14,371 nt of DNA from Ruminococcaceae bacterium UBA1213 (GTDB lineage Bacteria; Bacillota; Clostridia; Oscillospirales; Acutalibacteraceae): NCBI GenBank assembly GCA_002309275.1, contig DBXL01000174.1, positions 4,790-19,160 of the forward strand, in the 5' to 3' direction. The notes beneath the pieces are model-generated. The model did not search any database, was not told the origin of the DNA, and worked only from the letters and a program-made list of their open reading frames with translations. Below are positions 1 to 5,148 of this stretch, piece after piece. A program made the translations under genes and the position numbers. The number at the start of each line of letters is the position of its first letter. The first letter of the stretch is position 1.

Positions 1-185
1 AAGACGTGCAAAGCAATTACTTTGGCAGTAATTTTTTCATCGGGATTTTCCGTGCTTGTAAAAATAATCGTGTCATTGACGTTAATAAGCTTTCTTTTTT
101 CGTCATACAGACGGAGTTCAATGGTTTTCGAGCCGTTTTTAATCATTTCAAAGGGTTCTTTATACAAGTGCATTTCATGTGTCAT
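1..185 (-). CDS. ASCH-domain protein, 5' part (runs off left edge)
   Basis: This is the first 61 codons of a minus-strand gene that continues beyond base 1. The visible protein starts MTHEMHLYKEPFEMIKNG and continues with SKTIELRLYDEKR at about residues 19-31, then an INVNDTIIF strand. This is the N-terminal pattern of the ASCH (ASC-1 homology) family, a PUA-like fold generally thought to bind RNA or nucleotides; the G-x-K-T-I-E-x-R-L signature is clear. The start at 185 is supported by AGAGGTGATTATT immediately upstream. The gene lies downstream of spo0A on the same strand but is separated from it by a terminator and has its own candidate promoter, so it is probably a separate transcription unit. 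The biological role of these small ASCH proteins is mostly undefined, and no specific substrate can be claimed. Confidence 0.82.
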   Translation of the reverse strand, partial: MTHEMHLYKEPFEMIKNGSKTIELRLYDEKRKLINVNDTIIFTSTENPDEKITAKVIALHV

Positions 186-204
186 AATAATCACCTCTGC
201 AGTT

Positions 205-233
205 ATCATATCATATTTTCGCAAAAAAGTAAA
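205..233 (-). promoter_or_regulatory. Candidate sigma-A promoter for the ASCH gene
   Basis: On the minus strand, TTTACT (228-233) and TATGAT (205-210) are separated by exactly 17 bases. They match the -35 consensus at 4 of 6 and the -10 at 5 of 6 positions. A second overlapping TATGAT lies at 210-215. The -35 overlaps the poly-T end of the spo0A terminator, so termination and re-initiation would share bases. The -10 is about 20 bases from the start codon, giving a very short leader. Confidence 0.5.
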
Positions 234-266
234 CACTGCATACCTGTCAAAAGATATGCAATGTTT
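223..266 (-). terminator. Rho-independent terminator of spo0A
   Basis: Read on the minus strand, a 14-bp stem (arms 253-266 and 231-244, two G-U pairs, no mismatches) closes an 8-nt loop. It is followed after a few bases by a run of six T (223-228). It begins 38 bases after the spo0A stop. The stem is AT-rich, so it may be leaky, but its shape, T run and position are those of an intrinsic terminator. Confidence 0.8.
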
Positions 267-303
267 TTGTAAGATGTGTTAAGGGGTTTAAATTTTTGCG
301 AGG

Positions 304-1077
304 TCAGGCTATTTTTTTGTGCAGACGCAGGCGGTCTGCAATCATGGCAATAAATTCGCTGTTGGTAGGCTTGCCACGGCTGTTGTGAATGGTATAGCCG
401 AAGTAGGAGTTGAGAATATCAACATCACCTCTGTCCCAGGCGACCTCAATAGCGTGTCTTATCGCCCTCTCCACACGGGAAGAAGTGGTTTCATACTTCT
501 TTGCGACAGACGGATAAAGCTCTTTTGTGACAGCATTGATGATTTCGGGGCGTTTCACGGACATGATGATGGAATCACGCAAATAATGATAACCCTTGAT
601 GTGTGCAGGTACGCCTATCTGATGGAGAATATCCGTGACAGTGACTTCAAGCTGATGGTCAATGCTGTAAACCTCATTGTTATTGAAGATAATCTCCTCT
701 TTGCAGATGATAAGTTCTGCAATTCTCTCAATGAGGTCTGAGGGGCGGAAGGGCTTTATGACATAGTAGGCAGCCCCTGCACTGAGAGCCTCTTTTTGAA
801 GCATAACGCTGTCAAAGCTTGACAGTATGACGAAAACGGGAGGATCAACATCTTTTATATTTTTAATTTTATGCATTACGCCTACACCGTCCATACTGCT
901 CATAAACATATCCATGAGAACAACATCAGGTTTAAAGCTGCATATACTTTCAACTACCTTTGTGCCGTCTTTTTCGCAGAATTTTTTCTCAAAACCGTTT
1001 TCTGCAAAAATATCTGACGAGCCTGTTTCAAATTCGGCAGAATCCTCTGCAATGAGTATTTTTAATTTGCCTTTCAT
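304..1077 (-). CDS. spo0A: Spo0A, sporulation master response regulator
   Basis: Spo0A is a phosphorelay- or kinase-activated transcription factor that binds 0A boxes to switch cells into sporulation. The 257-residue product has a receiver domain (about 1-120) with acidic pair E11-D12, phosphoacceptor D56 in LMDMFM, S86 at the conserved Thr/Ser position and K108 in VIKPF. A short linker leads to the Spo0A C-terminal DNA-binding domain (about 145-257) with the hallmark SRVERAIRHAIEVAW helix and KPTNSEFIAM. Length compares with 267 in B. subtilis. The start at 1077 is chosen because GGGGGATTTGAT precedes it and MKGKLKILIAEDS matches the family start; an in-frame start at 1122 would fall inside the predicted promoter. 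An oddity is that the usual proline after the phosphoacceptor (D-x-x-M-P) is serine (S60). The gene follows spoIVB as in many spore-formers and ends before a terminator. Confidence 0.97.
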   Translation of the reverse strand: MKGKLKILIAEDSAEFETGSSDIFAENGFEKKFCEKDGTKVVESICSFKPDVVLMDMFMSSMDGVGVMHKIKNIKDVDPPVFVILSSFDSVMLQKEALSAGAAYYVIKPFRPSDLIERIAELIICKEEIIFNNNEVYSIDHQLEVTVTDILHQIGVPAHIKGYHYLRDSIIMSVKRPEIINAVTKELYPSVAKKYETTSSRVERAIRHAIEVAWDRGDVDILNSYFGYTIHNSRGKPTNSEFIAMIADRLRLHKKIA

Positions 1078-1112
1078 ATCAAATCCCCCAATAAATTTTT
1101 TGTGGTGAGTAG

Positions 1113-1141
1113 ATATTACCATATCTTACCAAATTTGGCAA
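1113..1141 (-). promoter_or_regulatory. Candidate sigma-A promoter of spo0A with a palindrome over the -35
   Basis: On the minus strand, TTGCCA (1136-1141) and TAATAT (1113-1118) are 17 bases apart, matching consensus at 5 of 6 and 4 of 6. The -10 is about 36 bases upstream of the spo0A start. The -35 is the left end of a near-perfect 16-bp palindrome (1126-1141, core CCAAATTTGG with TTGC/GTAA ends). A dimeric regulator bound there would block RNA polymerase. No sigma-H motif or 0A box was found here. Confidence 0.5.
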
Positions 1142-1184
1142 TAGCTATTTTAAAAATTTTTGAATTTGATAATGATTAAACAAT

Positions 1185-2414
1185 TTATGCGGCTAATGAT
1201 AACTTGTTTTGTATAATAGTGCTGTTGAAATCAATCATATTTTCTGCAAAGACGGCATAACCCTCTGTTGTGTCGTTCACAAATACATGAGTGACGGCTC
1301 CCGCAAGCATTCCGTTTTGAATAATCGGACTTCCGCTCATTCCCTGAACGATACCGCCTGTTTTTTCAAGCAGGTTTTTGTCGGTTATTTTGATTATCAT
1401 ATTTTTGGAAGAGTTATTGTTGTAGCTTATATCTTCTATGGAAATATCATAGAATTTTGGGGAACTGCTGTCAACGGTGGTTAAAATCTGTGCATATCCC
1501 CGCTGTACTTCCTGCTTGAAAGCGACAGGGACAGTATTTTGTGAGAAATCGGGATGATAAAGAGTGCCGTAAATGCCGAGCCGGCTGTTGGCAGAGATAG
1601 TGCCTTTGGGAGAGGTGTCGGAGAAAATGCCTGTCAAAGCCCCGGGATTTCCGCAAATACTCTTTGTGACAGAGGTTATTTCGGCATTGACAATATCACC
1701 TTTTTCAAGAGGCATAAGACTTCCGCTTGAAGCGTCACAGATACCATGACCAAGTCCGGCAAAAGTGCCGTTTTCAGCGTCAATAAAAGTCATCGTGCCG
1801 ATACCGGCACAGCTGTCACGCACCATTAAACCAATTCTGTATTTTTTCAGGCTTTCATCAAATACAGGGGTTATTTTGGTGAAATATTCCTTTCCGTCAT
1901 GGGTGGCTTTCACTTCAAGGGGATTTCCCCTGCTTTTTTCAACGGCACTTAAAAGCTGTTCATTGGTATCGGTTTTTTGACCGTTCACGGAAAGGATAAT
2001 ATCACCATTTTGAATGCCAGCCTCATGCGAGGGATTTTTATTTCCAACAGATGAAGTCCCCGATACAACAAGCCCGTCAGTATAAATTCTTATTCCGAAA
2101 GGCGTACCGCCCAATATAACATTTTTTCTTTGTGTGACATTCACATTCAGGTCTTTGACAGGAATGCTGTCAAAAAGCATGATTTTGGCATTTGACCTGT
2201 CAGAAGTATTTTGAGAACTGTCGAAAGCGGCATATATTGCGGTGTTGTCATATTTCACGGAAAGAGGAAATGAAAATTCATTTCCCTGCTTTGTGACAGA
2301 GAGTTTTGACGGAGTAAAATATGCCGTCAGTGCACACAGAATCAATAAAAGTCCCGTAAAAAATGCCGTCACAGCGGTGAAAGTTCTGATAAAGAGATAT
2401 ATTTTTTTATTCAT
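1185..2414 (-). CDS. spoIVB: SpoIVB, S55-family sporulation signalling protease
   Basis: In B. subtilis SpoIVB is made in the forespore and secreted into the intermembrane space. There it cleaves SpoIVFA, which triggers pro-sigma-K processing. The 409-residue product has an N-terminal membrane segment or uncleaved signal (about 7-32), a PDZ domain (about 97-187, with a GIQNGDIILSVNG core) and a C-terminal S55 serine peptidase domain. That domain has VRDSCAGIGTMTF, H223 in GLGHGI and S362 in GMSGSP, the expected catalytic His and Ser, followed by the signature GAVTHVFVND. D345 is a candidate third catalytic residue. The start at 2414 is preceded by GGGAGGTGAT at ideal spacing; a GTG at 2423 lies inside that ribosome binding site and is rejected. 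No terminator separates it from spo0A, so some readthrough is likely. Together with spo0A it implies a spore-forming lineage. Confidence 0.96.
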   Translation of the reverse strand: MNKKIYLFIRTFTAVTAFFTGLLLILCALTAYFTPSKLSVTKQGNEFSFPLSVKYDNTAIYAAFDSSQNTSDRSNAKIMLFDSIPVKDLNVNVTQRKNVILGGTPFGIRIYTDGLVVSGTSSVGNKNPSHEAGIQNGDIILSVNGQKTDTNEQLLSAVEKSRGNPLEVKATHDGKEYFTKITPVFDESLKKYRIGLMVRDSCAGIGTMTFIDAENGTFAGLGHGICDASSGSLMPLEKGDIVNAEITSVTKSICGNPGALTGIFSDTSPKGTISANSRLGIYGTLYHPDFSQNTVPVAFKQEVQRGYAQILTTVDSSSPKFYDISIEDISYNNNSSKNMIIKITDKNLLEKTGGIVQGMSGSPIIQNGMLAGAVTHVFVNDTTEGYAVFAENMIDFNSTIIQNKLSLAA

Positions 2415-2418
2415 TTGT

Positions 2419-2428
2419 ATCACCTCCC
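2419..2428 (-). promoter_or_regulatory. Strong ribosome binding site of spoIVB
   Basis: On the minus strand GGGAGGTGAT is almost fully complementary to the 16S rRNA 3' end. It sits 8 bases (GGAGG to ATG) before 2414. This fixes the start at ATG 2414, because the upstream in-frame GTG (2421-2423) is part of the site itself. Confidence 0.85.
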
Positions 2429-2460
2429 TTAAAGGTAGTTTTGCCTGATTGCGAATGATT

Positions 2461-2491
2461 TAAAATGTCTTTTAAATGCCAAAGCATATGG
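2461..2491 (-). promoter_or_regulatory. Tentative sigma-G/F-type promoter for spoIVB
   Basis: On the minus strand CATTTTA (2461-2467) fits the forespore sigma-G -10 consensus CATnHTA. CCATA (2487-2491) matches four of five positions of the -35 gHATR, with a 19-base spacer rather than the usual 18. Forespore control would be expected for spoIVB from B. subtilis. The motifs are short and AT-rich, so this could easily be chance. Confidence 0.25.
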
Positions 2492-2505
2492 ATTTTTTGT
2501 GCAGA

Positions 2506-2537
2506 ACTTACAAAGATTTAGCAATATTTTTGTAAGT
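2506..2537. repeat. 9-bp perfect inverted repeat in the divergent spoIVB-yicC gap
   Basis: ACTTACAAA (2506-2514) and TTTGTAAGT (2529-2537) are perfect inverted copies around a 14-base spacer, ending 3 bases before the yicC -35 box. No T run follows on either strand, so it is not a standard terminator. It looks more like an operator or activator site; this is inference. Confidence 0.6.
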
Positions 2538-2571
2538 CGGTTGACATTCCTTACGCAAAGATTTAGAATAT
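2511..2571. repeat. Direct repeat CAAAGATTTAG...AATAT overlapping the yicC -10
   Basis: CAAAGATTTAG occurs at 2511-2521 and again at 2556-2566. Each copy is preceded by CTTAC or TTAC and followed, within one base, by AATAT. The copies are 45 bp apart, about four helical turns. The second copy contains the yicC -10 (TAGAAT), and the first shares its left part with the inverted repeat at 2506-2537. Confidence 0.55.
2541..2569 (+). promoter_or_regulatory. Strong sigma-A promoter upstream of yicC and the operon
   Basis: TTGACA (2541-2546, perfect -35) and TAGAAT (2564-2569, 5 of 6) are separated by exactly 17 bases. The predicted start of transcription is near 2576, about 57 bases before the yicC start. 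No clear terminator was seen downstream in the plus-strand run, so this promoter may drive much of the operon. Confidence 0.75.
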
Positions 2572-2632
2572 AACTTGGGAAAAAATATTATGTTCGTGAC
2601 AAAAAAAATTTGATTAACAGAGATGATAAAAT

Positions 2633-3511
2633 ATGATAAAAAGTATGACGGGCTACGGAAGATTTGAAGGCGTTATCGACGGCAGGAGAACTGTATTTGA
2701 AATAAAATCAGTCAATCACAGGTATTTTGAATTGCAGTGCAGAGTGCCGAGAGAGTGCGGGTTTTTGGAAGAAACGATAAAAAATCTGCTTTCAGAGCGT
2801 GTTTCACGTGGAAAAATAGATGTATATGTTTCCATTGAGGCAGATGAAAATGTTGCGGCAGATGTAAGGATAAACAAGTCTGTTGCAAGGGGCTATTTGG
2901 TGGCAATTCAGGAGATGTGTGAAATTTACGGTTTAAGAAATGATGTCACAGTATCGACGATTGCAGGCTATCCCGATGTATTGACAGTCAGCAAAGCCCC
3001 CGAAAATGAAGAAAAGCTGTCTGAAATCGTGAAAACAGCAGGCGAACAGGCTCTTGAAGGCTTCATTGAAATGCGGGAGAGAGAGGGCGAAAAGCTGAAA
3101 AATGACGTTCTGGACAGGGGCAAGCATATTATAGAAATAGTGTCGCAGATAGAGGAACGCTCACCGCAGATTGTCGAGGAATACAGGAATAAACTGTACG
3201 AGAGATTGAAAGAGGTTCTCGACAGCACGACAATCGATCCGCAGAGGATTTTAACGGAAGCGGCACTGTTTGCAGATAAAACCGCCGTTGCAGAGGAAAC
3301 TGTAAGATTGAGAAGTCACTTTGCACAGTTGGAAAATATGCTGAATTCGGACATGGCGATTGGCAGAAAATTGGATTTTATCGTGCAGGAGATGAACAGG
3401 GAGGCTAATACAATCGGCTCAAAAGTTTGTGACGCTGACCTTGCACACAAAGTCGTTGACATTAAAGCCGATATTGAAAAAATCCGTGAACAGATACAAA
3501 ATATTGAATAA
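2633..3511 (+). CDS. yicC: YicC/YloC-family endoribonuclease
   Basis: The 292-residue product starts with the family signature MIKSMTGYGRFEG, followed by FEIKSVNHRYFE and RVSRGKIDVYV, which is the YicC-like N-terminal domain (about 1-155). It ends with the DUF1732 C-terminal domain (about 205-292; GRKLDFIVQEMNREANTIGS, then an ADIEKIREQIQNIE helix). The length is that of the family. YicC proteins are reported to be endoribonucleases active in RNA turnover; the B. subtilis homologue YloC heads the same gene block. The ribosome binding site is weak (AGAGATGAT). The start at 2633 is kept because the family protein begins at this point; ATG 2645 would remove MIKS. It is the first gene after the strong promoter at 2541-2569, and its stop codon runs directly into a 7-bp repeat array. 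Confidence 0.93.
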   Translation: MIKSMTGYGRFEGVIDGRRTVFEIKSVNHRYFELQCRVPRECGFLEETIKNLLSERVSRGKIDVYVSIEADENVAADVRINKSVARGYLVAIQEMCEIYGLRNDVTVSTIAGYPDVLTVSKAPENEEKLSEIVKTAGEQALEGFIEMREREGEKLKNDVLDRGKHIIEIVSQIEERSPQIVEEYRNKLYERLKEVLDSTTIDPQRILTEAALFADKTAVAEETVRLRSHFAQLENMLNSDMAIGRKLDFIVQEMNREANTIGSKVCDADLAHKVVDIKADIEKIREQIQNIE

Positions 3512-3540
3512 ATGAGGAATGAGGAGTTAGGAATTAGGAA
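3511..3540. repeat. Heptamer array 1 (AATGAGG type)
   Basis: Four consecutive 7-base units, AATGAGG, AATGAGG, AGTTAGG and AATTAGG, run from 3511 to 3538 and are followed by AA. The consensus is A-R-T-K-A-G-G. The first base of unit 1 is the last base of the yicC stop codon. Units differ only at positions 2 and 4. There are too few units and no spacers, so it is not a CRISPR. The remaining bases to the next gene (3541-3603) hold no clear promoter. Confidence 0.8.
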
Positions 3541-3603
3541 CGGATTGTTTTGGCAAGTGCGTTGTTTTGAATTGATGGAACTTGTTAAAGAAAGGTGATA
3601 TTT

Positions 3604-3999
3604 ATGAGCGAATTATCATATAACGGTATTTCTATTGATATTCTTGAACCTGATGAAGAAGAAAGCAAAAAGCATATAGAACATGATTTTGCTGTCCTTG
3701 TTCGTGAAAATATAGAAAAAATTATAAAAGAAAGATTTATCCCGTGGATTAAAGGAGAGAACTTTCCTAACAAAGATGATGACTTGATACTTGAAGGATT
3801 AAATATATATTACATCTGTTATGATTATGGCAGAATAATTGCAGAGTATTCTCCGACGGGAAAAGAGGATTTTTTTGGTCATTTTGAGTTTGAAATGGAA
3901 AGTTCCAATGATTACACATCGGATATGTTGGAAGCAGTGGCAATGGAAGTATATGTTTTGGGTGACGAGATTGTAAAAGTTGACGGCTATGATGTATAG
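3604..3999 (+). CDS. Unrecognised small acidic protein (orphan inserted in the operon)
   Basis: I do not recognise this 131-residue protein. It is acidic and rich in Asp, Glu, Ile and Tyr, with no signal peptide, membrane segment or cysteine cluster, so it is probably a soluble cytoplasmic protein. Visible stretches include FIPWIKGEN, LILEGLNIYYICYDYGR and DFFGHFEFEMESS, which alternate like an alpha/beta fold and loosely recall small uncharacterised or immunity-type proteins; that resemblance is weak. The start at 3604 has AAAGGTGAT upstream; a GTG at 3595 is part of that site. Codon use (GAA, ATA, AAA, GAT) looks more AT-biased than the flanking genes. It interrupts the conserved yicC-remA pair and lies between two heptamer arrays, suggesting later insertion. 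Its 3' end forms a 7-bp inverted repeat spanning the stop codon. Confidence 0.8.
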   Translation: MSELSYNGISIDILEPDEEESKKHIEHDFAVLVRENIEKIIKERFIPWIKGENFPNKDDDLILEGLNIYYICYDYGRIIAEYSPTGKEDFFGHFEFEMESSNDYTSDMLEAVAMEVYVLGDEIVKVDGYDV

Positions 4000-4009
4000 A
4001 TTGCCGTCA
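3981..4009. repeat. Inverted repeat spanning the orphan gene's stop codon
   Basis: TGACGGC (3981-3987) and GCCGTCA (4003-4009) are perfect inverted copies around a 15-base loop that contains the TAG stop (3997-3999). No T run follows, so it is a hairpin, or at best a weak or non-canonical 3' end signal, and not a convincing intrinsic terminator. Confidence 0.5.
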
Positions 4010-4031
4010 GTAAAGTTGAATACAAAAAATA

Positions 4032-4063
4032 ATTGCACATTGCACATTGCTAATTGCTCATTG
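4032..4063. repeat. Heptamer array 2 (ATTGCNM type)
   Basis: Four consecutive 7-base units, ATTGCAC, ATTGCAC, ATTGCTA and ATTGCTC, run from 4032 to 4059. A partial ATTG follows at 4060-4063. The 7-bp period equals that of the other arrays but the unit sequence is unrelated. It ends 7 bases before the remA ribosome binding site. Confidence 0.8.
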
Positions 4064-4081
4064 AAGAAACGGGGTGTTGTT

Positions 4082-4330
4082 ATGCAGCTTGTCAATATAG
4101 GTTATGGAAATATGATTTCGGCTGAAAGGATAATTGCAATAGTAAGTCCCGACGCTGCACCCGTAAAGAGATTGGTGCAGAATGCAAGGGATAAGGGAAT
4201 GTTGATAGATGCGTCATGTGGGCGAAAAACAAAGGCTGTTATTATTACAGACAGCGACCATGTTGTATTGTCGGCAGTACAGCCCGAAACGGTTGCCCAC
4301 CGTGTAAGCGATGATAAAAATGAGGAATGA
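4082..4330 (+). CDS. remA: RemA/DUF370 family DNA-binding regulator
   Basis: The 82-residue product matches the RemA (formerly DUF370) family almost throughout: QLVNIGYGNMISAERIIAIV, then SPDAAPVKRL, ARDKGMLIDASCGRKTKAV and DSDHVVLSAVQPETVAHR. In B. subtilis RemA is an oligomeric DNA-binding protein that activates matrix and osmoprotection operons. Outside Bacillus its targets are largely unknown. The start at 4082 is chosen from GGGGTG 5 bases upstream and from family alignment; an in-frame extension back to 3980 would overlap the orphan gene and array 2. The location between yicC and gmk is the conserved one, apart from the inserted orphan. Its last codons (Asn-Glu-Glu-stop) are encoded by the first units of heptamer array 3, so the C-terminal tail appears to be set by the repeat. 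Confidence 0.94.
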   Translation: MQLVNIGYGNMISAERIIAIVSPDAAPVKRLVQNARDKGMLIDASCGRKTKAVIITDSDHVVLSAVQPETVAHRVSDDKNEE

Positions 4331-4350
4331 AAAGTGAGGAATGAGGAATG
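4319..4350. repeat. Heptamer array 3, overlapping remA stop and gmk start
   Basis: Units AATGAGG, AATGAAA, AGTGAGG and AATGAGG run from 4319 to 4346, and a partial AATG follows at 4347-4350. It is the same unit family as array 1. Unit 1 encodes remA's last codons and unit 2 completes its stop TGA. Units 3-4 give the gmk Shine-Dalgarno-like GAGG, and the partial fifth unit supplies the gmk ATG. Confidence 0.8.
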
Positions 4351-4911
4351 GAAAAAAAGGCGGTTTTGGTAGTCATATCGGGACCTGCGGGAACAGGCAA
4401 AGGAACGGTTGTAAAAGAGCTTGTAAAGCGTGGAAAGGCTGAAATTTCGATTTCGGCAACGACGAGAAATCCCAGAGGGCAGGAACAGAATGGTGTTGAA
4501 TACCATTTTCTTACAAAGGAAAAGTTTGAAAGCATGATAGGCGAGGACGGTTTTTTGGAGTATGCCGAGTATTGCGGAAATTACTACGGCTCACCGAAAG
4601 CACCTGTTGATAAATGGATTGCAGAGGGAAAGAATGTCATATTGGAAATAGAGGTAGAGGGCTATCAGAAAGTAAAGGCAAAAAGACCCGAATGCATAGG
4701 GGTATTTATCATGCCTCCGTCAATGGAGGAATTGGAAAAACGCTTGCGTGGAAGGAATACCGAAACGGAAGAGCAGATTAAAAAGCGTCTTTCAAGGGCA
4801 GAGGAAGAAATGAAGCTTTCCGAGCTGTATAATTATGTGGTAGTCAATGATACTGTGCAGGAATGTGCAGATAGAATTGAAGATATATTCAAGAAAGAAA
4901 CGAGTAACTGA
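4348..4911 (+). CDS. gmk: Guanylate kinase
   Basis: Gmk phosphorylates GMP to GDP with ATP, an essential step in purine nucleotide supply and in recycling cGMP and (p)ppGpp-related pools. The 187-residue product has a P-loop GPAGTGKGT at 12-20 (more often GPSGAGKGT). The GMP-binding segment is ISATTRNPRGQE at about 35-46 with Y52-H53-F54. The lid-type arginines lie in EELEKRLRGRNTETEEQIKKR, and the C-terminal end is VVVNDTVQECADRI. Length is typical, slightly short. The start codon lies within heptamer array 3, and its only Shine-Dalgarno candidate, GAGG at 4343-4346, is a repeat unit one base from the ATG; the GAGG of the preceding unit (4336-4339) is better spaced at 8 bases. It sits 17 bases after remA and 18 before rpoZ, as in B. 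subtilis. Confidence 0.96.
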   Translation: MEKKAVLVVISGPAGTGKGTVVKELVKRGKAEISISATTRNPRGQEQNGVEYHFLTKEKFESMIGEDGFLEYAEYCGNYYGSPKAPVDKWIAEGKNVILEIEVEGYQKVKAKRPECIGVFIMPPSMEELEKRLRGRNTETEEQIKKRLSRAEEEMKLSELYNYVVVNDTVQECADRIEDIFKKETSN

Positions 4912-4929
4912 GAAAAGGGGAATGTTTTT

Positions 4930-5148
4930 ATGATGTATGAGAAATACACAAAACCGAATGTAGATGACATATTTGCAGGCAAGATGAGCAAATATGCTCT
5001 TGCCATAGCTGTTGCAAAGAGGGCAAGAAGAATTACTGATGATATGCGTCAGGATAAGGACAAAGTATGTGACAAGCCTGTCATAGTGGCTGTCGAGGAA
5101 TTCAAAGACCATAAGTATATTATATTAGAGCCTGATGTAGATGACTGA
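4930..5148 (+). CDS. rpoZ: RNA polymerase omega subunit
   Basis: Omega is the small accessory subunit that helps assemble and stabilise the beta-prime subunit of RNA polymerase. The 72-residue product carries the family core: KMSKYALAIAVAKRARRI at about 18-35 (Bacillus-type Y-x-L-x-x-x-x-A-x-R-A-R). It ends with KPVIVAVEEF and a short acidic tail. Two ATGs stand in tandem (4930, 4933); 4930 is taken because AAGGGG (4915-4920) is 9 bases upstream, but 4933 is possible and would remove one residue. The gmk-rpoZ order is conserved in Firmicutes. The 3' end overlaps priA by 8 bases, so priA translation is probably coupled to it. Confidence 0.92.
   Translation: MMYEKYTKPNVDDIFAGKMSKYALAIAVAKRARRITDDMRQDKDKVCDKPVIVAVEEFKDHKYIILEPDVDD

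Noticed and set aside
319..741. Plus-strand open frame (140 codons) opposite spo0A
   Set aside because: It lies opposite the highly conserved spo0A DNA-binding domain; no recognisable product or start signal.
2219..2225. TGTCGAA, a perfect 0A-box core
   Set aside because: It lies inside the spoIVB coding region, far from any promoter, and a 7-base match is expected by chance at this scale.
3545..3573. Weak promoter-like TTGTTT-17-TGAATT before the orphan gene
   Set aside because: The -10 matches only 3 of 6 positions; not enough to claim separate transcription of the orphan gene.
3511..4350. Possible CRISPR array
   Set aside because: The repeats are only 7 bases with no spacers, four units per array, and no cas genes are present.
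4032..4350. Heptamer arrays as RemA binding sites, given that remA lies between two of them
   Set aside because: RemA is known to bind repeated DNA in B. subtilis, but nothing in these units ties them to it, and a fourth array with a different unit lies far away downstream of priA.
4102..4506. Minus-strand open frame (134 codons) antisense to remA and gmk
   Set aside because: Both sense genes are clearly conserved; the antisense frame has no ribosome binding site and a low-complexity shadow composition.
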